Assembly: GCF_000425845.1 (NCBI RefSeq) | Contig: NZ_KE384463.1 | Location: 1 to 64,000, forward strand | Length of the DNA stretch: 64,000 bases | Source: Jeotgalicoccus psychrophilus DSM 19085 | GTDB taxonomy: Bacteria; Bacillota; Bacilli; Staphylococcales; Salinicoccaceae | Reading direction: 5' to 3' | Shown: positions 49,631 to 57,230 of the stretch, in pieces | How the letters are laid out: each line of letters opens with the position of its first letter | Position numbering within the stretch: position 1 is the stretch's first letter | Program-made: the position numbers and the translations under genes | The notes under the pieces: generated by a model | The model's database searches: none | What the model saw: only the letters and a program-made list of their open reading frames with translations | What the model was told of the DNA's origin: nothing

Positions 49631-51442
49631 ATGAAATGTTCTAAATTAATGAAGGGGCTGGCTTTATCGAGTTTATTATTTGTGATGGCCGCCTGCAGTA
49701 ATGGTGAAGAGGAGCCTGCAGAGACTGAAACGGATACGGAAAATGGTGAGGATACTGCTCAGGATGATACTAATATATACAGCTACGAGGATTTCCCTCA
49801 GATAGTATCAAACGAGGCTGAACCGAGTGGTACAGGTACACTGAATGTTGGATACACGAGTGACACGCCTTTTGACGGTACGTTTAACTGGGCATTTTAT
49901 ACTTTAGCGCCTGAAGCGGATGTTCTAGAATATATCGATGAATCTGTATTTACTTTCGATGAAGATCAGCAGGCGACAAACGAAGGGGCAATTCATTACG
50001 AAATGAATGAAGAAGATAAAACAGTAACATTTACCGTACAGGATGGTGTGAGTTGGCATGACGGTGAACCGCTGAAAATCACAGATTACATTGCATCATA
50101 TGAAATTATTGGTCACCCAGATTACGAAGGGGTTCGCGGAACTACTGACGGGTTTACGTCAATTGTCGGTTACGATGAATACCGTGCAGGTGAAGCAGAT
50201 GAAATTTCAGGTATTGAAGTCATAGATGAGCAGACTGCGGTATTTACATATAAAGAACTTGCACCGTCTCTAACTGCGGGAGGCTTTTGGTTCTATGCAT
50301 TCCCTGAACATCATTATGAAGGACTGGAAATCAGTGAAATGGCAGCAGCACCACAGACAAGAGAGAACCCGATTGGTATTGGACCATATAAAGTAGAGCA
50401 AATTACAACAGGTGAATCTGTTGCTTTAACAAAATATGAAGATTACTGGCGCGGAGAGCCTCAGCTCGACGGTATTAATATTAGAGTTGTGGCACCTTCT
50501 TCAATTTCAAGTGCTCTTGAATCTAAAGATGTTGATGTCGCAGTGAACTTTCCGACAAACCAGTATCCTGATGTAGCAGATATGGAAGGGGTGGAATGGT
50601 TAGCCCAGATTGAACCTATTTATGATTACATTGGCTTTAAATACGGTACGTGGGATGCGGAAAATGGCACAGTAGATTCTAATATGGAAGAAGCTAAAAT
50701 GGGAGATGTTGAACTGCGCCGTGCAATGTGGCATGCAATTGATAATAATGCAGTCGGCGAGCGTTTCTATAATGGTCTGCGCTGGAAAGCAACAACAATT
50801 ATTCCGCCTTACCATAAAAATTTCCACAATGATGAAATTGAAACACCAGAATTTAATATCGATGAAGCAAATAATATTCTCGATGCAGCGGGATATGAAG
50901 ATGTCGATGGAGACGGTATGCGAGAAGACCCTAACGGTGAACCGCTCGAAATCAACTTTGCTGCAATGTCAGGCGGGGATACATCTGAACCACTGGCAAA
51001 CTATTATATTCAGCAGTGGCAAAGTATCGGACTTGATATCGATAAACTTAACGGCAGACTGATTGAATACAACACATTCTACGATATGCTTGAAAATGAT
51101 GATCCCGGTATTGATGTATTTTTAGCAGGATGGTCTGTAGGAACTGATTTAGATCCAACAGCACTGTACGGAGCAGATGCACCATATAATTACATTAGAT
51201 ACGAGTCTGATAAGAATACTGAACTTCTGACACGAGGAATGTCAGAAGAAGCACTTGATATCGATAAACGGATTGAAATTTATAAAGAATGGCAGGAACT
51301 CATGGTGGAAGATGTAGCTGTAATACCGACAGTCTACCGTTCTTCTGTCTACCCAGTTGGAGATAACGTTGTGAACTACGGCGTTGAAATAGGATTTAAT
51401 GAAGAAACAGCATTATATAATGTCGGTCTTGCAGAAGAATAA
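49631..51442 (+). CDS. Oligopeptide-type ABC substrate-binding lipoprotein (SBP family 5)
   Basis: 603 residues from ATG 49631; the earlier ATG 49622 is inside the AAGGGGATGG ribosome binding site. Lipobox MAAC with Cys22, an acidic linker, then a full OppA/DppA-like protein: VQDGVSWHDGEPLKITDYIA (about 135-154), GPYKVEQITTGESVALTKYE (about 252-271), RRAMWHAID and late DVFLAGWSVGTDLDPTALY. It captures peptides or other ligands outside the cell. No permease or ATPase genes flank it, so it must use a transporter encoded elsewhere, or act alone. Confidence 0.9.
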   Translation: MKCSKLMKGLALSSLLFVMAACSNGEEEPAETETDTENGEDTAQDDTNIYSYEDFPQIVSNEAEPSGTGTLNVGYTSDTPFDGTFNWAFYTLAPEADVLEYIDESVFTFDEDQQATNEGAIHYEMNEEDKTVTFTVQDGVSWHDGEPLKITDYIASYEIIGHPDYEGVRGTTDGFTSIVGYDEYRAGEADEISGIEVIDEQTAVFTYKELAPSLTAGGFWFYAFPEHHYEGLEISEMAAAPQTRENPIGIGPYKVEQITTGESVALTKYEDYWRGEPQLDGINIRVVAPSSISSALESKDVDVAVNFPTNQYPDVADMEGVEWLAQIEPIYDYIGFKYGTWDAENGTVDSNMEEAKMGDVELRRAMWHAIDNNAVGERFYNGLRWKATTIIPPYHKNFHNDEIETPEFNIDEANNILDAAGYEDVDGDGMREDPNGEPLEINFAAMSGGDTSEPLANYYIQQWQSIGLDIDKLNGRLIEYNTFYDMLENDDPGIDVFLAGWSVGTDLDPTALYGADAPYNYIRYESDKNTELLTRGMSEEALDIDKRIEIYKEWQELMVEDVAVIPTVYRSSVYPVGDNVVNYGVEIGFNEETALYNVGLAEE

Positions 51443-51452
51443 TTAAATCAGG

Positions 51453-51488
51453 AAACACGATGATTATTTTAATCATCGTGTTTTTAAT
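51453..51488 (+). terminator. Intrinsic terminator
   Basis: AAACACGATGATT / AATCATCGTGTTT stem with TTTTTAATTT tail. Confidence 0.9.
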
Positions 51489-51544
51489 TTGTTATAGTAG
51501 TTTCAAGAGAAGTTTTTTAACTATTCATAAAAGGACTGAAAGTT

Positions 51545-52462
51545 ATGTGCGAAACATCATGGCAGGTGCTGGGTAAGAGTAAAGATTTAACTGCATCAAG
51601 CAAGCTGAACATGGCATTGGATGAAGCGGATGCTGTATTAATTGGCGTTGGTGCCGGTATGGGTGCGGCAGACGGGTTTACATATAGTGGGCCGAGATTT
51701 ACACAGAATTTTCCGGATTTTATCGAGAAATACCGGTGGCTGGATATGTTTCAGGCAAGTGTGTTTGAGTTTGAAAGCCTAAATGAAGAGTGGGCATTTT
51801 TCAGCCGTTTTGTTGATTTAAATTATATGGGCCAGCCGCTTGGTGGATCCTATCTCCGTCTTAAAGAATTACTTGAAGGTAGAAATTATCATATTATTAC
51901 ATCCAATGCAGACAATGCATTTGAAATCGCAGGCTTTGATCAGGACAAAGTTTTTGATGTCCAGGGTAAATATAATCTGCTGCAGTGCTCAAAGGGATGT
52001 ACTCCGAAACGGTTTAACAATGAAGGATTAATGAAAGATATGATAGAACAACAGCAGAACATGAAAGTCCCGGATGAGCTGATTCCGTACTGCCCGGAAT
52101 GCGGTGCATCGATGGAACTGAACAGACGCAATCATACCGACTGGATGGTTGAGGATGATAAATTTTTTGAGGACCAAAAGCTGTTCCATAATTTTTTAGA
52201 CCGTAATATAAATAAAAAACTGTTAATACTGGAACTGGGCTGCGGCTATATGGCACCGCAGGTGATTAAACATCCGTTTCAGCAAATGACGGAAAATCGA
52301 AATAATGCATTATATATGACTGTGAACTTAAAAGATTACAGAATACCGCCTGCAATCAGAGAACGGTCAGTATGGCTGCAGGAAGATATTAAAGAACTGT
52401 TATTAAATGTTCAAAAGGAACAGCAGTTTACTAAAAAGAAAACTTACGAAACGGAGTACTAG
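51545..52462 (+). CDS. Class M sirtuin (SirTM), protein ADP-ribosyltransferase
   Basis: A 305-residue sirtuin-fold protein. The NAD motif reads LIGVGAGMGAADGFTYSG (about 32-49), the TSNADNAFEIAGF segment (about 119-131) replaces T-Q-N-I-D, and the usual catalytic His of H-G is Gln140 (VQGKYNLLQC). Four zinc cysteines are at 148, 152, 183 and 186. These changes characterise SirTM enzymes, which ADP-ribosylate a lipoylated GcvH-like protein and respond to oxidative stress. The lipoate ligase gene follows after three bases, as in known SirTM loci. The GcvH-L carrier and macrodomain hydrolase normally beside them are not found in this window. Confidence 0.87.
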   Translation: MCETSWQVLGKSKDLTASSKLNMALDEADAVLIGVGAGMGAADGFTYSGPRFTQNFPDFIEKYRWLDMFQASVFEFESLNEEWAFFSRFVDLNYMGQPLGGSYLRLKELLEGRNYHIITSNADNAFEIAGFDQDKVFDVQGKYNLLQCSKGCTPKRFNNEGLMKDMIEQQQNMKVPDELIPYCPECGASMELNRRNHTDWMVEDDKFFEDQKLFHNFLDRNINKKLLILELGCGYMAPQVIKHPFQQMTENRNNALYMTVNLKDYRIPPAIRERSVWLQEDIKELLLNVQKEQQFTKKKTYETEY

Positions 52463-52465
52463 TCA

Positions 52466-53491
52466 ATGTATCTTATAGAAGTTAAACGCAACGGAAAGTA
52501 CATATACGACGGAGCAGTCGCTCTTGCTGTGCAGGTCTATGCCCAGAAAAATTTATTTTTAGGTGAAGACATGGTCTTTCCATATTTAACAAAACCGCTG
52601 GTCCAGGTCGGCCGCTATCAAAATGCACGTGAAGAAGCGAATTTAGAATATATGAAAGAAAATGATATTAATCTTGTCAGACGTGATACCGGAGGCGGGA
52701 CGATTTACCTCGATATGGGCGGAGTGAATTTTTGTTTTGTCAGTGATAATACCGATGTGAGTGCCGACATTAACTTTGATCAGATGTATGAACCTGCGAT
52801 TCAAATACTCAAAGAACTGGGTTTAAAAAATGTTGAGAAAAGCGGGCGCAATGATCTGCATGTAGAGGGAAGAAAGGTGTCAGGCGGGGCAATGAATGTG
52901 GTGAACGGCCGGACCTACAGCGGGTATACGCTGCTGCTCGATATCGATGATGAAAAAATGGAGAAATCACTGAAACCGAATAAAAAGAAAATGGAATCCA
53001 AAGGCATTAAATCTGTCCGCAGCAGAGTGATATCTTTAAGAGACTATTTAAGTGAAGAGTATAAAAATCTATCCAGCATCGAATTTTCAGAACTGATGAT
53101 TTTAAAAATATTTGGAGCTGCCGACAGAAATGAAGTTAAAACTTATGAACTGACCGAAGAAGATTGGATTGAAATTGATAAGATGATGGCTGAGAAATAT
53201 AACAACTGGGAATGGACTTTCGGTAAGTCTCCAAGATTCAAGTACTCAAGAGACGGCAGATTTTCTATCGGTACGCTTGATATTACTCTGGATGTAGAGA
53301 ACGGGATTATCCAGGAGGCTAAAATTTACGGTGACTTTTTCGGGAATAAGGAAATCAATGCAGTCGAAGAAACGCTTGAAGGTGTCAGATTGAAAGAGGA
53401 AGATTTAACTTCAGTATTGTCATCAATCGATTTGCAAAAGTATTTGGGCAGTATTACAAAAGAAGAAATTGTAAAATTAATATTGGAATAA
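52466..53491 (+). CDS. Lipoate-protein ligase A family (LplA2 type)
   Basis: 341 residues. LplA signatures: LVRRDTGGGTIYLDMGGVNF (about 71-90) and GRNDLHVEGRKVSGGAMNVV (about 127-146), whose Lys and Gly-rich loop bind lipoyl-AMP, plus an accessory C-terminal domain (about 250-341). Three bases from sirTM, so the two are coupled; in SirTM systems this ligase attaches the lipoyl group that SirTM requires on GcvH-L. Housekeeping lipoylation is also possible. Confidence 0.88.
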   Translation: MYLIEVKRNGKYIYDGAVALAVQVYAQKNLFLGEDMVFPYLTKPLVQVGRYQNAREEANLEYMKENDINLVRRDTGGGTIYLDMGGVNFCFVSDNTDVSADINFDQMYEPAIQILKELGLKNVEKSGRNDLHVEGRKVSGGAMNVVNGRTYSGYTLLLDIDDEKMEKSLKPNKKKMESKGIKSVRSRVISLRDYLSEEYKNLSSIEFSELMILKIFGAADRNEVKTYELTEEDWIEIDKMMAEKYNNWEWTFGKSPRFKYSRDGRFSIGTLDITLDVENGIIQEAKIYGDFFGNKEINAVEETLEGVRLKEEDLTSVLSSIDLQKYLGSITKEEIVKLILE

Positions 53492-53547
53492 GTTCAATAA
53501 TGAAGGGTACACATTAAGAAAGTACTTTAAAAAGGGGCACATCTACA

Positions 53548-54783
53548 GTGAATCATTTAAAAATTAATGAAGACAGACTATTAAATAGAATTAATGAACT
53601 CGGTGAGGTCGGCAGAAATGACGATGGACAGTTAATCAGACTGGCGCTTTCCGATGAAGATAAACAGGGCAGAGACTTACTGGTCAGCTGGTTTAAGGAA
53701 CTGGACTTAAAAGTTGAAATTGACCGTTTTGGTAATATATTTGCGAGCTGGGAAGAAGAACACAACAAGGGAGAAAAACCCTTAATGCTCGGATCGCATA
53801 TCGACTCGGTTATTGATGCCGGAAAATATGACGGCAGCTACGGCGTTCTTTCAGGATTAGAGACGGTCCAGACTTTAAAAGAGAATAATATTAAAACAAA
53901 CAGACCGGTAACTATTGCTGCATTTACTAACGAAGAAGGGGTGAGATTCCCGCCGAGTATGCTTGGCTCTTTAGTATATTCAGGAGATTTAAATATAGAC
54001 AAAGCACTGGATACAATGAGTATCGACGGACTCAGATTAGGAGATGAACTGGAACGTATCGGCTATGCAGGTGACAATGAACCTGGGTTTATCGAGCCTG
54101 AAGCGTATATAGAACTTCATATAGAACAAGGACCGGTGCTGGACAAAGAAGGTCTGGAAATCGGTGCAGTTCATAATCTGCAGGGGAACTCGAGACGGGA
54201 AATTACTTTTACCGGTGAAGCAAATCATGCAGGATCTACCCCGAACTATTTGCGTAAAGATCCGATGCAGGCAGTGACACATTTTATGTCGACACTTTAT
54301 AACTACATTAATAAAAATAATCTAGATACTGTAGCGACACTGGGTTCGATTCAGCTGGAGCCGAACGCAGCAACGATAATTCCTTCGAAAGCAACATTCA
54401 CACTGGATATGAGGAGTCCAACAGAAAAAGGATTCCATGAAGCTCAGAAATTAGTCCGTGATACGCTGGATGATATTCAAGCAGAAGGTAAGATAGTCGT
54501 TCAGGCAACTGAGTTTGCGATATTTGAACCGGTGACATTTGATAAGACAATCGTTGAAAACATCGTTGCAGCTGCAGGGGAATTGGAACTGAGCTCTAAA
54601 TTAATGACATCGGGTGCAGGACACGATGCACAGATGATTAATAGAATAGCACCATCCGCAATGATATTTGTTCCGAGTAAAGACGGTGTCAGTCATAATC
54701 CATTGGAATATTCTTCACCGGAGCAGTTAGTTAATGGTGCGAATGTGTTGTTGTTAACGGCAGGCAGACTATTAAAGCTGTAA
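53548..54783 (+). CDS. M20-family N-carbamoyl-amino acid/allantoate amidohydrolase
   Basis: A 411-residue zinc amidohydrolase. Metal-ligand motifs: MLGSHIDSVIDAGKYDGSYG (about 80-99), AFTNEEGVRFPPSMLGS (about 129-145; bridging Glu pair) and ELHIEQGPVLDKEG (about 191-204); SGAGHDAQMI near the C-terminus holds the last His. It hydrolyses carbamoyl or ureido bonds of amino acids or purine breakdown products; the substrate is not determined. Start is GTG 53548 with AAGGGG upstream at a longish distance. It follows lplA2 by 56 bases on the same strand and may be co-transcribed by chance. Confidence 0.87.
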   Translation: MNHLKINEDRLLNRINELGEVGRNDDGQLIRLALSDEDKQGRDLLVSWFKELDLKVEIDRFGNIFASWEEEHNKGEKPLMLGSHIDSVIDAGKYDGSYGVLSGLETVQTLKENNIKTNRPVTIAAFTNEEGVRFPPSMLGSLVYSGDLNIDKALDTMSIDGLRLGDELERIGYAGDNEPGFIEPEAYIELHIEQGPVLDKEGLEIGAVHNLQGNSRREITFTGEANHAGSTPNYLRKDPMQAVTHFMSTLYNYINKNNLDTVATLGSIQLEPNAATIIPSKATFTLDMRSPTEKGFHEAQKLVRDTLDDIQAEGKIVVQATEFAIFEPVTFDKTIVENIVAAAGELELSSKLMTSGAGHDAQMINRIAPSAMIFVPSKDGVSHNPLEYSSPEQLVNGANVLLLTAGRLLKL

Positions 54784-54841
54784 TTGTTATATCTCGTGAA
54801 AATTGGGTATTAATACTTTAGGAGAAACTGAGGTGGTAACG

Positions 54842-55078
54842 ATGGCAAAAAATGAGAAGAAGATTATTAAGCAGGCCTGGCAGGAAACGAAAAACTTAAA
54901 AGAAGGCGAAGTATTTCTGCTGAAGGATCTATTCAAAGGCTATAAGTGGAACCGGATTAAAACGGAAACACGCAGCAGTTTAGGGCGTCTGTTTTTAGAA
55001 AAAGTGCAGAATAAAAAATCAGTTGAAGCGATAGAGAAAACATCTTCCCATCAGCAGCAGTACAGAAAGCTGGGTTAA
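54842..55078 (+). CDS. DUF1413 domain protein
   Basis: 78 residues from ATG 54842, just after GAGGTGG. The core LKEGEVFLLKDLFKGYKWNR with SSLGRLFLEKV (about 20-55) is the DUF1413 signature, a small basic domain sometimes seen beside toxin-like or phage genes; function unknown. The C-terminus is Gln/Lys-rich. Monocistronic or last gene of the amidase unit. Confidence 0.78.
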   Translation: MAKNEKKIIKQAWQETKNLKEGEVFLLKDLFKGYKWNRIKTETRSSLGRLFLEKVQNKKSVEAIEKTSSHQQQYRKLG

Positions 55079-55099
55079 TTTTACCTGTTCTCTACAATG

Positions 55100-55155
55100 T
55101 TAATACTTACTTTACTTCGTCAGACATGGCGCCAAGTTAATATTGTAAGTATTAA
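55100..55155 (+). promoter_or_regulatory. Inverted repeat before the acyltransferase gene
   Basis: TTAATACTTAC (55100-55110) and GTAAGTATTAA (55145-55155) are exact complements 34 bases apart; inner ACTT and AAGT extend the stem, and the loop holds the palindrome TGGCGCCA. It ends just before the GATGGAGG ribosome binding site. Confidence 0.6.
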
Positions 55156-55172
55156 TAAGATGGAGGCAAAAA

Positions 55173-55799
55173 ATGAATATTTCAAATAAAAAACTGGGTA
55201 AAGATGTGCTGCTCCATGATAATACGAATATAAAAAACTGTGACTTCGGTGTCTATACCGAAGTTGGCATGTTTAATTTTTTAGAGAACAGCACACTTGG
55301 AGACTACTCCTACACAGGGCAGTTCTGCTTTTTGCAGAATACAATCGTAGGAAAATTTTCGAATATTGCTGCAATGGTAAGAATCGGTCCGACGGACCAT
55401 CCGTATGACAGACCTTCACTGCATCACTTTACGTACAGACAGGAAATGTACGGTTTCAATAATAATGATGACAGCGAATTTTTCAATCACAGACAAGCGA
55501 GAGTGACATCAATCGGTCATGATACATGGATCGGCCACGGTGCCATTATCTCACCTGAGATTACAGTGGGGCATGGTGCGGTAATTGGTGCAGGCGCTGT
55601 AGTGACTAAAGATGTGGCACCTTACGCGATTGTCGTAGGTGTGCCGGCAAAAGAAATTAAAAAAAGATTCAGTGATGAAGTGATAACAGCACTGCTTGAA
55701 ATTAAATGGTGGGACTGGTCTCACGATTTAATTAAAAATCGAATTCAGGATTTTCATTTGTCGATTGAAGAATTTGTGAGTCTGTATCATCAAAACTAG
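55173..55799 (+). CDS. Hexapeptide-repeat (LbH) acyltransferase
   Basis: A 208-residue left-handed beta-helix acetyltransferase-like protein. Hexapeptide turns run from about residue 12 to 155, with the loop RIGPTDHPYDRPSLHHFTYR (about 70-89; HP and HH active-site region) and the C-terminal coil TSIGHDTWIGHGAIISPEIT, followed by VVGVPAKEIKKRF. This matches the Vat/CatB xenobiotic acyltransferase branch and DapH/GlmU-related proteins; substrate unknown. The inverted repeat upstream may control it. Confidence 0.85.
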   Translation: MNISNKKLGKDVLLHDNTNIKNCDFGVYTEVGMFNFLENSTLGDYSYTGQFCFLQNTIVGKFSNIAAMVRIGPTDHPYDRPSLHHFTYRQEMYGFNNNDDSEFFNHRQARVTSIGHDTWIGHGAIISPEITVGHGAVIGAGAVVTKDVAPYAIVVGVPAKEIKKRFSDEVITALLEIKWWDWSHDLIKNRIQDFHLSIEEFVSLYHQN

Positions 55800-55940
55800 A
55801 GGGAACTCTGGTTTTTTTGTTATAAAATTATACGCTAAATTAATTGAAGATTTAAAATTAAAATTTAAATCTTACTGTACTACACTTATAGGTATTCTAT
55901 TTGGGACTGCAGTACAAATAAAGAGGTGGAAATTTAATAT

Positions 55941-56030
55941 ATGACCCCGAGGACTTATACGGTTTTTGATATCATAGCTAAATATACTTATTCTTTATTT
56001 AAACAGCTGAATGTACTGCTTATTAATTAA
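55941..56030 (+). CDS. Possible 29-residue peptide
   Basis: MTPRTYTVFDIIAKYTYSLF continues KQLNVLLIN. AGAGGTGG precedes the ATG by 11 bases. It has an amphipathic-looking middle but is unlike any family I know. It may be a leader peptide for the chimeric ORF 27 bases downstream, or chance. Confidence 0.35.
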   Translation: MTPRTYTVFDIIAKYTYSLFKQLNVLLIN

Positions 56031-56057
56031 TAATATTAAATAGGGAGAGATTCAGCT

Positions 56058-56393
56058 ATGAGTGTTTTGTCTATTATCTTATTTTTAGTAGTAATTATCA
56101 GCGTGGCATTGTATGCATTTTTCAGATCCAGAAAAGTAAATAAAAACAGTGCATCAGGATACTTTATGGGCGGACACAGCCTGACCGGTTTTGCTGTAGC
56201 ATCTACAATTATTATGACCAATTCTTCAGAAGTAACTAAAGTTGAGGGAGATGATGGTTCTGGCGATGATTCCGGATCCGGTATTCTTCCAGATACTGGT
56301 GTAGCTGCTGCGCCGATTGGAATTGTTGCAACAATTCTTCTTGCTGCAGGTGCTGTACTCGCATTCTTCAGAAGAAAGCCTAAAAACTAAATA
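56058..56393 (+). pseudogene. Chimeric ORF: symporter N-terminus fused to LPXTG sorting signal
   Basis: A 110-residue ORF with a good site (AGGGAGAG, 56042-56049). Residues 1-55 look like the start of a sodium:solute symporter (first helix, then SASGYFMGGHSLTGFAVAST and IIMTN). Residues 56-110 look like the end of a sortase-anchored surface protein: a Gly/Asp/Ser linker (GDDGSGDDSGSG), LPDTG (77-81), a hydrophobic helix and RRKPKN. The junction is in frame near base 56222. The simplest explanation is a deletion fusing a symporter gene to a surface-protein gene; it is most likely a relic, though it could be translated. Confidence 0.7.
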
Positions 56394-56407
56394 GTACAAA
56401 GTATTTT

Positions 56408-56434
56408 AAAGCGGCCTCCGGGCCGCTTTTTTTA
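56408..56434 (+). terminator. Intrinsic terminator after the chimeric ORF
   Basis: AAAGCGGCC / GGCCGCTTT with T-run; it would have ended the original surface-protein gene. Confidence 0.87.
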
Positions 56435-56444
56435 TATTTCTGAA

Positions 56445-56478
56445 CAAAAAAATCCCTGATTCTTAATTGAATCAGGGA
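56445..56478 (-). terminator. Intrinsic terminator of the crcB pair
   Basis: Minus-strand stem TCCCTGATTC / GAATCAGGGA, followed by TTTTTTTG. Confidence 0.88.
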
Positions 56479-56491
56479 AATACTTATTAGC

Positions 56492-56854
56492 TTAAACAAA
56501 CATACTGCCCACAATTAACCCGAAGGCAACTGCAACAAGGGTAAAGAACACCGTCGACAGCGAATATTTAAAGAATAATTTTGTTTTCTTTTCACGAAGG
56601 AGATTAAATTGATCTAAAGCAAACTGTGAATACGTCGTAAAGCCGCCTAAAAACCCGGTGACAATTATTAAATAATACTGGGTATTTTCTGCAACCAGCA
56701 TTACGGTAAAACCCATTAAAAAAGCACCGGCGATATTTATGGCCATCGTACTATAAGGCATATCTTTATTTTTTAAAACAGGCAGCTGGTGAATATACGC
56801 ACGCAGACTTGCACCAAGGGCGGCTGCAACCATCATCGTCAGTATATTAATCAT
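56492..56854 (-). CDS. crcB: Fluoride channel subunit FluC/CrcB (second)
   Basis: A 120-residue four-helix membrane protein. AALGASLRAYIHQL (about 11-24) and VTGFLGGFTTYSQFALDQFN (about 70-89) are the FluC signatures; the latter forms the pore and central sodium site. Dual-gene systems make a heterodimeric antiparallel channel with the neighbour. Its ATG lies 8 bases inside the first subunit's gene, with GGAGGTAG upstream, so translation is coupled. Confidence 0.93.
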   Translation of the reverse strand: MINILTMMVAAALGASLRAYIHQLPVLKNKDMPYSTMAINIAGAFLMGFTVMLVAENTQYYLIIVTGFLGGFTTYSQFALDQFNLLREKKTKLFFKYSLSTVFFTLVAVAFGLIVGSMFV

Positions 56855-57212
56855 TTAATTTTCTACCTCCGAGCGTAAATCCAAGGAACACAGCAACGAC
56901 TCCGAGGAACAGATTGAGGCCAAGATAAATAATAAACATTAAATAATCTCCGTAAGAAAGGAGCAGGTAATGTTCATAACTCAGCATGGAAAACGTCGTA
57001 AAGCTTCCAAGGAATCCTGTAATTAAAAAACTGTGCAATGACGGCTTAAGCTCCTTGACGATAAAGAAACCGATTAAAAGTGCACCGGCCATATTAATTA
57101 TTAATGTGCCGCTGTAAAAGGGCAGCTGGAGCGTGATGACTCCTATGGATAGTAAAAAGCGCAAAAGTGCACCGAGTGCTGCACCTGCGCCTATACTTAA
57201 ATATTTAGTCAT
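56847..57212 (-). CDS. crcB: Fluoride channel subunit FluC/CrcB (first)
   Basis: 121 residues with GAALGALLRFLLSIG (about 8-22) and ITGFLGSFTTFSMLSYEHYL (about 63-82). It exports toxic fluoride together with the second subunit. The ribosome binding site is weak. It starts only 18 bases after the proline dehydrogenase stop on the same strand, so no fluoride riboswitch fits between them and expression likely depends on the upstream gene or an internal promoter. Confidence 0.93.
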   Translation of the reverse strand: MTKYLSIGAGAALGALLRFLLSIGVITLQLPFYSGTLIINMAGALLIGFFIVKELKPSLHSFLITGFLGSFTTFSMLSYEHYLLLSYGDYLMFIIYLGLNLFLGVVAVFLGFTLGGRKLND

Positions 57213-57230
57213 AAAAATTCCAATCTAATC

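Noticed and set aside
57213-57230. Fluoride riboswitch before the crcB pair
   Set aside because: The gap from the upstream gene is only 18 bases, too short for the aptamer.
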